Assembly (NCBI GenBank): GCA_937975765.1
Contig: CALJUR010000069.1
Location: forward strand, 1-64,000
Direction: 5' to 3'
DNA: 64,000 nt
Origin: an uncultured Myxococcales bacterium
Lineage (GTDB): Bacteria; Myxococcota_A; UBA9042; DTJE01
Under the pieces are notes generated by a model, which saw only the letters and a program-made list of their open reading frames with translations, was not told where the DNA came from and made no database searches. Shown here piece after piece: positions 16,454-24,940 of the stretch (the stretch's first letter is position 1; every line of letters starts with the position of its first letter). The position numbers and the translations under genes were made by a program.

Positions 16454-18709
16454 ATGCACCGGATCACCCGGATCCTGGCCGCGGTCCTGATGGCCTCGGC
16501 CCTGTGGGCGTGCGACGAGGGAGGGTCGTCCTCGACCGGCGACACGACCGACGTGTTGCAGGCCGACAACGCGCTGCCGGACAACCCCGGGGCGGACCCG
16601 TCGGCCGAGGAGACCGCGGTCCCGGACCCGGGCGCCGAGGCGATGGCGGAACTGCCACCGGCGGACGAGGGCGCGGAGGCCACGGCCGAGACGGTGGAGG
16701 AACTGCCGCCGACGGACGAGGGTGCCGAGACGACACCCGAGACGACCGAGGAACTGCCGCCGACCGACGAGGGCGGCGACACCGCGGTCGAGGACGTCCC
16801 GGCGACCGACACGGCCTCCGAGACGACGAACCCGCAGACGGAGTTCCAGGCCCTGATCGCCTACCTGGAGGGCGCGGGCGGGAACTACCTGAACGGCGGC
16901 GCGTTCCCGAAGGTCCTCGAGGCCACGGACGTGATGGCCGAGGGGCTGGAGGCCTGGACCATCCTGGACGTGCGGGCCGAGGACAAGTACGGCTTCGACA
17001 TTTACAACGTGTGGAAGAAGGGCGCGAACGGCGTGCCCGACTTCGACGAGGGCCACATTCCCGGCGCCGTCCACGTGGCGCTGGGCGACCTGCTGACGTA
17101 TGTCGCCGAGCACCTGACCGTGGACCACAAGATCCTGGTGGTCTGCCACACGGGCCAGGTGGCCGGGTACGCGGTGGCCGCCCTGAACCTGCTGGGCTAC
17201 GACGCGTACAGCCTGAAGTGGGGCATGGCGGCCTGGAACGCCCGCTTCGACATCTGGAGCGGGGCGACCTCCTCGGCCTACGCGGAACGCTTCGTGAAGA
17301 CCGCGGACGAGGGCAAGGACCCGGCCGGCAACTCCCCGACCCTCGCGACGTCCGAGACCGATCCGGAGGCCATCCTGCGGGCTCGCCTGGCCTCCGTTCT
17401 GGCGGCCCCGCGCTTCGTCACGGTGGCGGACCTGATGGCCGCACCCGAGGACTTCTACATCGTGAACTACTGGCCCGAGGCCGAGTACCTGGACCCGGGC
17501 CACATCCCCGGCGCCCACCAGTACACGCCGAAGACCAGCCTCCTGACCACGGCGTTCCTGGACACGCTGCCCATCGACCGGAAGATCGCGGTCTACTGCT
17601 ACACGGGCCAGCAGAGCGCCCAGGTCGCCGCGTTCCTGAACGTGCTGGGGTACGAGGCGTACAGCGTCAAGTTCGGCGCCAACGCGATGGTCTACGACCA
17701 GTTGACCAAGCAGAAGTGGGCCGGGCCGGTCGCGGGGCCCAAGGACTTCGCGTTCGAGCCGGCCGCCCCGGCGGTGAAGGAGTTCCAGATGCTGATCGAC
17801 CACCTGGAAGGGGTCGGCGGCAACTACATGTCCAGCACCGCGGCCCCCAAGGTCATCGCGGCCACCGAGGTGGTGGCGGAGGGGACCTCGAACTACGTCA
17901 TCCTGGACGTCCGCGCCGAGGACAAGTACGGCCTGGACACCAACGGGACGTGGCAGAAGGCCGCGAACGGCAGGAAGGACTACGACGACGGGCACATCCC
18001 GGGCGCGATCTTCGTGGCCCTGAAGGACGTGGTGACCTACGCAAAGACCAGCCTCGACAAGAGCCAGAAGATCCTCGTGGTCTGCCACACGGGCCAGAAC
18101 GCCGGCTTCGCCGTGGCGGCCTTGAACCTGCTGGGCTACGACGCCTACAGCCTGAAGTGGGGCATGTCGGCGTGGCACACCGACTTCGACCTGTGGAGTT
18201 CCTTCACGTCGTCGGCCTACGGCGCGCAGTTCGTCATGGATCCCGACACGGGCAAGGCCTCGTCGGGCGCCTACCCGGTGCTGGACACGGGCAAGGCCAC
18301 CGCGACGGAGATCCTGGAGGACCGCCTGGCCGGCGTGCTGGACGCGCCGCGCTTCATGACGGTCACGGACCTGCTGTCGGCCCCCGAGGACTTCTACATC
18401 GTGAACTACTGGCCGGAGGCCGAGTACCTGGCCCCCGGCCACGTCCCGGGCGCCCACCAGTACACCCCGAAGAGCAGCCTGCTGACCACCGCGCACCTGG
18501 CCACCCTGCCGCTGGACCAGAAGATCGCGATCTACTGCTACTCGGGCCAGAACAGCGCCCAGGTGACGACGTTCCTGGCCGCGCTGGGCTACGACGCGTA
18601 CAGCGTCAAGTTCGGCACCAACGCGATGATCTACGACCAGATGACCAAGCAGACGTGGCCCGGCCCGGCGACCGGCCCCGGCGGCTATGCCTACGAGGCC
18701 ACCCCCTGA
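16454..18709 (+). CDS. Lipoprotein with four rhodanese domains
   Basis: A 751-residue exported protein. The signal peptide ends at lipobox Cys20 (ASALWAC), followed by an acidic linker to about residue 125 with repeated ELPPTDEGAE-like units. Four rhodanese domains follow, each with an intact active-site Cys: Cys231 (VVCHTGQVAG), Cys382 (VYCYTGQQSAQ), Cys544 (VVCHTGQNAG) and Cys695 (IYCYSGQNSAQ). Domains 1 and 3 are alike and 2 and 4 are alike, so an A-B pair was duplicated. AGGAGGT precedes the ATG. It lies 85 bp after the multihaem cytochrome in the same operon. Rhodaneses carry sulfane sulfur (or selenium) on the loop Cys; outside the cytoplasm it may supply or accept sulfur species for the cytochrome. 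Substrate is not known. Confidence 0.9.
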   Translation: MHRITRILAAVLMASALWACDEGGSSSTGDTTDVLQADNALPDNPGADPSAEETAVPDPGAEAMAELPPADEGAEATAETVEELPPTDEGAETTPETTEELPPTDEGGDTAVEDVPATDTASETTNPQTEFQALIAYLEGAGGNYLNGGAFPKVLEATDVMAEGLEAWTILDVRAEDKYGFDIYNVWKKGANGVPDFDEGHIPGAVHVALGDLLTYVAEHLTVDHKILVVCHTGQVAGYAVAALNLLGYDAYSLKWGMAAWNARFDIWSGATSSAYAERFVKTADEGKDPAGNSPTLATSETDPEAILRARLASVLAAPRFVTVADLMAAPEDFYIVNYWPEAEYLDPGHIPGAHQYTPKTSLLTTAFLDTLPIDRKIAVYCYTGQQSAQVAAFLNVLGYEAYSVKFGANAMVYDQLTKQKWAGPVAGPKDFAFEPAAPAVKEFQMLIDHLEGVGGNYMSSTAAPKVIAATEVVAEGTSNYVILDVRAEDKYGLDTNGTWQKAANGRKDYDDGHIPGAIFVALKDVVTYAKTSLDKSQKILVVCHTGQNAGFAVAALNLLGYDAYSLKWGMSAWHTDFDLWSSFTSSAYGAQFVMDPDTGKASSGAYPVLDTGKATATEILEDRLAGVLDAPRFMTVTDLLSAPEDFYIVNYWPEAEYLAPGHVPGAHQYTPKSSLLTTAHLATLPLDQKIAIYCYSGQNSAQVTTFLAALGYDAYSVKFGTNAMIYDQMTKQTWPGPATGPGGYAYEATP

Positions 18710-18724
18710 CCGGATGACCCGACC

Positions 18725-18776
18725 CCCGGGGCGGCGGCCGCCACCCTGCCTGGACCTCGCGGCCGCCGCTCCCGGG
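18725..18776. terminator. Long GC hairpin between convergent genes
   Basis: A 17-18 bp stem made of CCCGGGGCGGCGGCCGC (18725-18741) and its complement at 18759-18776, with one bulged base and a 17-nt loop, lies between two convergent genes. There is no T-tract, but its place suits a bidirectional terminator for the rhodanese operon and the phosphoesterase. Confidence 0.6.
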
Positions 18777-18811
18777 ATCCTCCGCGACCCGTATTCGTGA
18801 GGCGATCTCCG

Positions 18812-20470
18812 TCAGCGACGGCGGGAGGCACGGAAGCGGGCACCCAGGGCGGCGAGCACCAGCAGGACCAGCGGCAGTGCGGACGGGGAGGCGGCCGGGA
18901 CCGTCGAGCAGCCGCCGCCCTTGCCGGCGGGCGTCGCGGATTCCGGGGGCGTCGTCACCCCCGGGTCCGTCGCGGTGCCGGGATCGGTTGCAGGCGGGTT
19001 GTCGGGCGTCGCCGTTCCCTCGTCCGTCTCGCCGGGTTCGGGTTCCGTCGCGTCGGCCGTCCCGGCGTCGGGCGGGACGGTCTCGGGCGGCGGGTCGCAG
19101 GCCCACGCGCACTTCGACTGCACGCACGTCCATGCGCCCGGGCAGTCCTCCACCGGGGTCCTCATCTCGCACAGCGTCGTTTCCTCGTCGGAGCACTCCG
19201 GGGGCGGTTCACACGTCCAGATGCACCGGCCCTCGATCGAGCATTCGGGGGCGCCCGTGCACCAGCCCGCCTTCGGGGGGGGGCAGTCGCCGACGGCCTG
19301 GCATGCCGGTCCCGGGACGATCTCGAAGGCCTCCAGTTCCATGCCGGCCGCGTCGAAGGTGTTGATCTCGATCCGGTCGCCGTCCACCCGCACGCGCTGG
19401 AAATTGTAGGTCGACGCGGCCATGACCAGCTCGTGGGGCGGGACGGTCGGCCCCTCCTTCACGGTCGTCTCGTACAGGGGGGCGCCGCCGCCGCCGCTGA
19501 CCACGTACGGGATCCCGTTCCCCGAGAAGCCGCGTTCGTACAGGTGGTCGTGGCCCGACAGGATCGCCCGGACCTTGGACCGGGCGAAGTCGTTCAGTTG
19601 CATGCGCAGTTCGGCAGCGCCGTTGCGATCCGGCTTCGAGGAATAGGGCCCCTCGTGGACCACGATGAACACGTGCTTCACGGCGGGGTCGGTCCGGGCC
19701 GCCTCCAGTTGCGCCTTCATCCACTCCATCTGCCGGGCGTCGAAGCAGAACTCGAACGACTGGACCCGCATGAAGCACTCGACGTCGACCGTACCCGCGA
19801 AGAAGCGATCCAGGTAGATCATCCGCACGCCGGCCCAGTCCTGGACGCGGTACGTGCCGGGGCCCTCCGTCGGCTCCACCGGTCCGAAATACCGGATGAA
19901 GGAGTCGGGCGGGCCGTCGCCGTCGAGGTCGTGGTTGCCGCACGTGGCCAGGAAGGGCATGTCGCCGGACAGTTCGGACGTGATCCGCAACAGGTCCTTC
20001 CACTCTTCGACCTTGCTGCCGTTGGACACCAGGTCGCCGGTGTTGACGAAGAAAGACGCCGGGTGCTCGGCCATCCGTGCCACGACCAGCGCGTGGGCGT
20101 CCGGGTTGGACCGCGAGTCGCCATAGACCAGGAAGGTGAAGGGCTCGGGGCCGGACGGTGCCGTGATGAAGGTGCCCGGGCGGCCGGCCGGCGCGCCGTC
20201 CAGCAGCACCCGGTAGTGGCGCAGGGACTTCGGCGGCAGGCCCTCCACCGTCACCTGGTGCCAGGTGCCGGCGGATGGGGAGGCGATGGTCGTGCCGTAG
20301 GCGTCGGTCTGGCCCACCTCCACCGCGGCGGGCGTGTCCACGTCCGTCTCGAACGCGATGACCGCGCGGTCGGTCCCGACGTCGCGAAGGAACGGGCCGG
20401 ACACCAGCGTGGCCGCCCGGGCCGGCACGTAGGCGATCACTGCCACCAGGAACCAGGGGATTGCCCGCAC
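18812..20470 (-). CDS. Secreted calcineurin-like metallophosphoesterase with MYXO-CTERM-like tail
   Basis: A 552-residue exported protein starting at GTG 20470 with GGAGG upstream. A signal peptide (to about residue 20) precedes a fibronectin-III-like N-domain, as in purple acid phosphatases. The phosphoesterase core (about 110-350) has the metal ligands in VYGDSRSN, VNTGDLVSN, TCGNHDLDGD, VVHEGPYSSK and LSGHDHLYER. A Cys-rich spacer (about 390-470), a Pro/Thr/Asp-rich linker, then GGGCSTVP, a hydrophobic helix and a terminal Arg cluster (RASRRR) follow. The last part matches MYXO-CTERM sorting signals in layout (Gly-Cys, TM, basic end), suggesting cell-surface anchoring. It stands alone. Substrate (phosphomonoester, phosphodiester or nucleotide) is unknown. 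Confidence 0.85.
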   Translation of the reverse strand: MRAIPWFLVAVIAYVPARAATLVSGPFLRDVGTDRAVIAFETDVDTPAAVEVGQTDAYGTTIASPSAGTWHQVTVEGLPPKSLRHYRVLLDGAPAGRPGTFITAPSGPEPFTFLVYGDSRSNPDAHALVVARMAEHPASFFVNTGDLVSNGSKVEEWKDLLRITSELSGDMPFLATCGNHDLDGDGPPDSFIRYFGPVEPTEGPGTYRVQDWAGVRMIYLDRFFAGTVDVECFMRVQSFEFCFDARQMEWMKAQLEAARTDPAVKHVFIVVHEGPYSSKPDRNGAAELRMQLNDFARSKVRAILSGHDHLYERGFSGNGIPYVVSGGGGAPLYETTVKEGPTVPPHELVMAASTYNFQRVRVDGDRIEINTFDAAGMELEAFEIVPGPACQAVGDCPPPKAGWCTGAPECSIEGRCIWTCEPPPECSDEETTLCEMRTPVEDCPGAWTCVQSKCAWACDPPPETVPPDAGTADATEPEPGETDEGTATPDNPPATDPGTATDPGVTTPPESATPAGKGGGCSTVPAASPSALPLVLLVLAALGARFRASRRR

Positions 20471-20579
20471 GGGATTCCTCCACCGAAACCGGACGAAACC
20501 TTATGGCATCCGGGGCCCAAGGTAAAGCCGGCCGACGTCCGGGGGCCCGGGGACGGGACCGGGGTGGCAGCAGGCACGT

Positions 20580-22217
20580 TCAGGTCGTGGGGACCTGCAC
20601 CGGGTCGGCATGCGCCAGGGCGAGGGTCACGACGAATCCGATCGGCTGGCGGTTCGCGGCCGTCACGGTCCCGTGGCAGGCCAGCACGCAGGTCTTCACG
20701 ATGGCCAGGCCCAGCCCCACGCCGCCGCAGTCGCGCGTCCGGGAGGTCTCGACCCGGTAGAACGGCTCGAAGATCCGGTCCAGGTGGTCGGGCGGCACCC
20801 CGGGGCCCGAATCCCGCACCTGCACGAACGTCTCCCCTCCATCGGCCCACCCGGCGATCTCGATGGGGCCTTGGCCCGACGCGTACCGGAGGGCGTTCCG
20901 CAGCAGGTTGGCCAGCGCCCGGGCCAGCAGTTCGGGATCGGCCAGCGCGGCCAGCCCGGGCGGCAGGTCCACCCGGACGTCCGCGCCGGCCCGGTTCTCG
21001 CGGCGCAGCGCCCGTTGCACCACGTCCAGGACGGTCACCGGCTCCAGGCGGATCCGGGACGGGGAGGTTTCGGCGCGGGCGAAGGACAACTGCTCGTTGA
21101 CCAGTTCCGCCAGATCCTCGACCTCCTGGTGCAGTTCCTCCAGCCGCCCCGGGTCGATCGGGACCGGGGAGTTCTGCAGGATGCCCACCTGCAACTGGAT
21201 CCGCGCGATCGGCGACGCCAGTTCGTGCGCCACGTCGGACAGGAACCGTTTCTGGCCGCCCACCAGCACGTCCAGGCGCCCGGCCATGTCGTTGATGCGC
21301 CCGGCCAGCGCCCCGATCTCGTCGCCGCGCCGGTCGTCCAGCCGGGTGTCGAACCGCCCCTGCGCGATCTGCGACGCCGCGACCGTCATCTCGCGCAGCG
21401 GACGCGTCAGGTTGCGGACCAGCGGGAACCAGACCAGCAGCGACAGCAGGATCACGGCCGCCAGCACGATGATCCACGGGGTCGCATCGAAGAACAGCCC
21501 GTGGCCGCTGATCGAGTCCGACCTTGCCAGCAGGACAGCCGCGATCGGGTGCGTCCCGGGCTTCGTCACCAGGGGCAGGGCCATGCCGGCCCAGTAGAGG
21601 CTGGGGTTGCCGGTGTGTATCGCGAAATCCATCGGCACGGTGGCTCGCATCGATGGTCCCGGACCGTGTTCCCGGGGCGGCCCGCCCCCCCCGGGGGGGG
21701 CGCCTGGGGGACGATGCTCGCGGGGGTCCCGCGGATCCCTCGGATCCCGGGGTGGGAGCGGCGGAGGGCCGGCGTCCGGACCGGCCTCCTGCGAACCGAT
21801 CTCCGGAGGCCTGGGCCCGTCCGGCGGGGGCGTGCCGGCCGGCCCCGGGGGCGGTGGCAGGAACTCCTTGAACACCGCGCTGCGCCGCTTCAGCAGCGAA
21901 TCGATCTCCGGGGGCAGGTCGACGGCCTGGCCGGCCAGCCGCGTGCCGCCGTCCCGGTACAGCATCAGGGCGACCCCGTGCGCCTCCGAGTACCGTGCCA
22001 GGATCGCGTCCCACGCCGACGGGTCGGTCCGTTCCATGTCGTCCCGGATCCGCGTCCCGACGTCCTGAAGGCGGTTGCCGATCATCCTGGCCAGCGGGGA
22101 GCCCGCCTCGGCGTGGAACTGCAGCCGGAACAGGAACAGCAGTACCACCAGGATCAGCACCAGGTCCAGGAAGAACCACAGCAGGATCCGGGCATAGATG
22201 GGCAGCCGCACCCTCAT
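20580..22217 (-). CDS. Sensor histidine kinase with Pro-rich periplasmic insert
   Basis: A 545-residue membrane kinase. TM1 is near residues 9-30; a periplasmic sensor domain follows, holding an insert of about 75 residues rich in Pro with DPRDPRDPR repeats (about 125-195). TM2 is near 247-270, then HAMP, a dimerisation domain with phospho-acceptor His331 (DVAHELASP, where most kinases have HELRTP) and an ATPase domain with N (LLRNALRYA), G1 (DSGPGVP) and G2 (GVGLGLAIVK) boxes. It is CpxA/PhoQ-like in layout. Its start overlaps the response-regulator stop (ATGA), so the two are co-translated. The signal is unknown; envelope stress or metals are plausible for this group. Confidence 0.9.
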   Translation of the reverse strand: MRVRLPIYARILLWFFLDLVLILVVLLFLFRLQFHAEAGSPLARMIGNRLQDVGTRIRDDMERTDPSAWDAILARYSEAHGVALMLYRDGGTRLAGQAVDLPPEIDSLLKRRSAVFKEFLPPPPGPAGTPPPDGPRPPEIGSQEAGPDAGPPPLPPRDPRDPRDPREHRPPGAPPGGGGPPREHGPGPSMRATVPMDFAIHTGNPSLYWAGMALPLVTKPGTHPIAAVLLARSDSISGHGLFFDATPWIIVLAAVILLSLLVWFPLVRNLTRPLREMTVAASQIAQGRFDTRLDDRRGDEIGALAGRINDMAGRLDVLVGGQKRFLSDVAHELASPIARIQLQVGILQNSPVPIDPGRLEELHQEVEDLAELVNEQLSFARAETSPSRIRLEPVTVLDVVQRALRRENRAGADVRVDLPPGLAALADPELLARALANLLRNALRYASGQGPIEIAGWADGGETFVQVRDSGPGVPPDHLDRIFEPFYRVETSRTRDCGGVGLGLAIVKTCVLACHGTVTAANRQPIGFVVTLALAHADPVQVPTT

Positions 22218-22951
22218 CCCTCGGGCTCCACGGGAAGGGGGACCAGCATGTAGCCGGCCGAGCGCATCGTCCGGATGAAACTGGGGTTCCGGGGGTCGTC
22301 GCCCAGTTTGCGGCGCAGGTTCGAGATGTGCACGTCCACCGACCGGTCGAACGACTCGTACCCGCGGCCGGCGATCTGGTTCAGCAGGTGGTGCCGCGTC
22401 AGCACGCGCCCCTGCGCCTTCGCCAGGGCCATCAGCAGCGCGTACTCGTGCGGCGTCAGGTCCAGCGTCGTTCCTCCCATCGTCGCCGTGCGCGAGGCCG
22501 GGTCGATCCGCAGCCGCCCGACCCGGATCGGCAACTCGACGATGTCGTCGGGGGAGCGGGCCGGCGCGACCGCCCGTCGCGTCACCGCCCGCAGCCGGGC
22601 CAGCAGTTCACGGGTCGAGAAGGTCTTCGGCAGGTAGTCGTCGGCCCCGATCTCCAGGCCCACGATGCGATCGGTCTCGTCGCCCCGGGCCGTCAGCATC
22701 AGCACCGGGACGTCCGACTGGCGGCGCAGCATCTTCAGCAGTTCGAAGCCGTCCAGCCCGGGCAGCATCACGTCCAGGATCACCGCCGCAAAGCCGCCCT
22801 GCAGGGCCCGCTGCAGTCCCTGCGGGCCCGAGTAGGCGCTTTCGACCAGGTACCCGAACGGCGCCAGGAACTCCTCCAGCAGCGAGCACAACCTGCGGTC
22901 GTCGTCGATCACCAGGACCCTGAGGGTGCCTTCCTTGCCGGTCTCCTTCAT
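22214..22951 (-). CDS. OmpR/PhoB-family response regulator
   Basis: A 245-residue regulator. The receiver domain (about 10-125) has the acidic pair in VIDDDRRL, phospho-acceptor Asp60 (ILDVMLPG), the switch Thr (MLTARG) and Lys in LPKTFS (most relatives have LPKPF). The C-terminal winged helix (about 145-240) has the typical LTPHEYALLMALA and VDVHISNLRRKLG. It is co-transcribed with the histidine kinase. The divergent intergenic region holds TTTACA/CTTACA direct repeats 11 bp apart (23029-23045), the binding geometry of this family, so it probably controls the DUF4956-VTC operon and perhaps itself. Confidence 0.92.
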   Translation of the reverse strand: MKETGKEGTLRVLVIDDDRRLCSLLEEFLAPFGYLVESAYSGPQGLQRALQGGFAAVILDVMLPGLDGFELLKMLRRQSDVPVLMLTARGDETDRIVGLEIGADDYLPKTFSTRELLARLRAVTRRAVAPARSPDDIVELPIRVGRLRIDPASRTATMGGTTLDLTPHEYALLMALAKAQGRVLTRHHLLNQIAGRGYESFDRSVDVHISNLRRKLGDDPRNPSFIRTMRSAGYMLVPLPVEPEG

Positions 22952-23028
22952 GGACGCCCGCCTTCCCCGAAGCCTTGCCCCGGCAAGTGTACCGGATGAA
23001 TCGGCCTGCCATCCTCCGCCCGGCAGGA

Positions 23029-23068
23029 TTTACAAGACCCTTACATGCGCGGCCCGAATCCATATCGA
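23029..23068 (+). promoter_or_regulatory. OmpR-type direct repeats and promoter of the DUF4956-VTC operon
   Basis: TTTACA (23029-23034) and CTTACA (23040-23045) repeat with an 11-bp period, one helical turn, as bound by tandem OmpR/PhoB dimers. The second repeat can serve as a -35 with TATCGA (23063-23068) 17 bp later. The patch is AT-rich relative to its surroundings and lies between the divergent response regulator and operon. Confidence 0.55.
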
Positions 23069-23157
23069 ACGTGAACAGGACGTCCCTAGCCTTGCTTGCG
23101 AGGGGAACGCGTTCCCCGGGTTCGGGACCGGGCCTTTCGAGGGAAGGGGCGTTCGCG

Positions 23158-23838
23158 ATGGAAAGCCTGCTGTTGAATTTCGGGGCGGTCAAGCTGGAGT
23201 GGCACGGCATCCTGCTGTCGCTGATGCTGGCCTTCCTGTGCTCCGGTGCGATCGCGTTCGCCTACGAGCGGACGTTCGTGGGCCTGTCGTGGTCGCGCGG
23301 CCTGCTGCAGAGCATGATCCTCGGCGGCATGGTCTCCTGCCTGCTGATGATCGCGATCGGCGACAACATCGCGCGCGGCATCGGCATCGTCGGGTCGCTG
23401 GCCATCGTCCGCTTCCGGACCAACCTGCGGGACGCGCGCGACCTGATCTTCGTGTTCGCCTCGATGGGCGTCGGCGTTGCGGCGGGCGTGCAGAGCTGGG
23501 TCGCCGCGCTGATCGGCACCGCCCTGTTCTGCGGGGCGGCCGTGATGCTGAACATCACCCGCTTCGGCAACCGGACGGCCAGCGAGGGCCTGGTCCGCTT
23601 CCAGGTACCTCCGGGCGCGTCCAGCACCGCGAACGTCATGAAGGCCCTGGGGGCCTCCACGGCATCGTTCGTGCTGGTGACGCTGCGGCCGGCCGCCCAG
23701 GGCGACCTGGTCGACTGCGCCTACCAGGTCCGGCTGGCCCGGGCCGGCCGGCACGAGCGGCTGCTGGCGGAACTGGAGAAGGTGCCCGGGATCCTGGGGC
23801 TGACGTACGTGAACCAGCAGGCGACCGTCGAACTGTAG
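23158..23838 (+). CDS. DUF4956-family polytopic membrane protein
   Basis: A 226-residue protein. Helices lie near residues 14-35, 43-65, 68-90 and 105-130, with the conserved GDNIARGIGIVGSLAIVRFRTNLRD-type segment of DUF4956 between them; the C-terminal 90 residues form a soluble ferredoxin-like domain. DUF4956 proteins usually occur next to VTC-domain proteins, and a VTC gene is found here three genes downstream. It is first in an operon of seven genes. It may work with the VTC protein in polyphosphate or surface-polymer synthesis, but the role is not established. ATG 23158 is preceded by GAAGGGG; upstream in-frame starts lack a signal. Confidence 0.85.
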   Translation: MESLLLNFGAVKLEWHGILLSLMLAFLCSGAIAFAYERTFVGLSWSRGLLQSMILGGMVSCLLMIAIGDNIARGIGIVGSLAIVRFRTNLRDARDLIFVFASMGVGVAAGVQSWVAALIGTALFCGAAVMLNITRFGNRTASEGLVRFQVPPGASSTANVMKALGASTASFVLVTLRPAAQGDLVDCAYQVRLARAGRHERLLAELEKVPGILGLTYVNQQATVEL

Positions 23839-23845
23839 GGCGAGC

Positions 23846-24940
23846 ATGAAACGGAAGACGGGATACGGGTTCGTGGCGCTGTGGCTGGCTGTGGCGGCAG
23901 GGGCCGTCCTGATGCACCACTTCCGGGAGGTCAACGCGGACTTCCTGGGGGTCGTCGAGACGCGCACGCACAAGCTGGGGGCGCGCGAGGCCGGACGGGT
24001 GAAGCAGTTCCAGGTCTCGCTGGGCGACCCGGTGGAGGCCGGCCAGCTGCTGGCGACGCTGGACACCGCCGACCTGGACACCCAGCGGGAGTGGCTGGAC
24101 GGCCAGGTGAAGGCCCTGCGGGAGTCCCTGGACGCCGACCGGGTCCGGTTCACGCTGGAGTACCAGCGGTTGCGGCTGCAGGGGGATGCCAGCCGGGCGG
24201 GCCTGGCGGAACGGCGAGCCGGCCTCGAGGCGAAACGCGCCGAACTGAAGGCGATCGACGCGGAGATCGAACGCCTGGCCAGGGCCGAGAAGGCCGGCCT
24301 GGGGCGGCCCCGCAACCTGGACGATCTGCGGATCCGGCAGGCCGAGGTCGCCCGGTTCGTGCGGGAGGCGGGTCGCGCGGTACCGGCGGACGTGCCGGAA
24401 GACCCGCCCTCCCGCGGGGCGTCGTCGGACGCCGAGGGGTACGTGCGGTCCATGCTCAGCGAGCGGCTGGAGCACGTCACCGGGATGGAGATGAAACTGA
24501 AGGAACTGGACGTCCAGCGGGAAGGCCGGCTCGTCTACTCCCCGTGCGCGGGACGCGTCGTGGATGTGAAGGCGCTGCCGGGAGACATCCTCGAGAAGTT
24601 CGCCCCGTTGCTGACCATCGAGGAGCCGCAGGCCGCCTTCCTCGACGTCTACATTCCCGAGACTTCGGACTTCCAGCCGCGCCTGGGCCAGCGCGTGCGT
24701 GTCCACCCGCACCGGGGCGGCGCGGCGATGACGGGCGGCACGGTGGCGTTCATCGACCCCGGCTACTCCGCCATCCCGCAGCGGCTGGCGGTGCGCAACC
24801 TCCTGTACTGGGCCCGGAAGTTCCGGGTGCGGCTGGACGCGGACCACGGACTGATGCCCGGCGAGGCGGCCAAGGTCGAGATGCTGGACGACGGCGACGG
24901 GTTCCTGTCGATGGGGACGGGAACCGGGCAGGGCGGCTGA
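23846..24940 (+). CDS. HlyD/EmrA-like membrane fusion protein
   Basis: A 364-residue adaptor. One TM helix near residues 8-25 is followed by a short lipoyl half (GREAGRVKQFQVSLGDPVEAGQ-type), a long coiled-coil hairpin (about 75-215), a second lipoyl half (VYSPCAGRVVDVKALPGDILEKF) and a beta-barrel domain. It begins 7 nt after the DUF4956 stop and its stop overlaps the TolC-like start (TGATG). The operon has no recognisable inner-membrane pump, so the adaptor and channel may serve the DUF4956 protein or a transporter elsewhere. Confidence 0.87.
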   Translation: MKRKTGYGFVALWLAVAAGAVLMHHFREVNADFLGVVETRTHKLGAREAGRVKQFQVSLGDPVEAGQLLATLDTADLDTQREWLDGQVKALRESLDADRVRFTLEYQRLRLQGDASRAGLAERRAGLEAKRAELKAIDAEIERLARAEKAGLGRPRNLDDLRIRQAEVARFVREAGRAVPADVPEDPPSRGASSDAEGYVRSMLSERLEHVTGMEMKLKELDVQREGRLVYSPCAGRVVDVKALPGDILEKFAPLLTIEEPQAAFLDVYIPETSDFQPRLGQRVRVHPHRGGAAMTGGTVAFIDPGYSAIPQRLAVRNLLYWARKFRVRLDADHGLMPGEAAKVEMLDDGDGFLSMGTGTGQGG

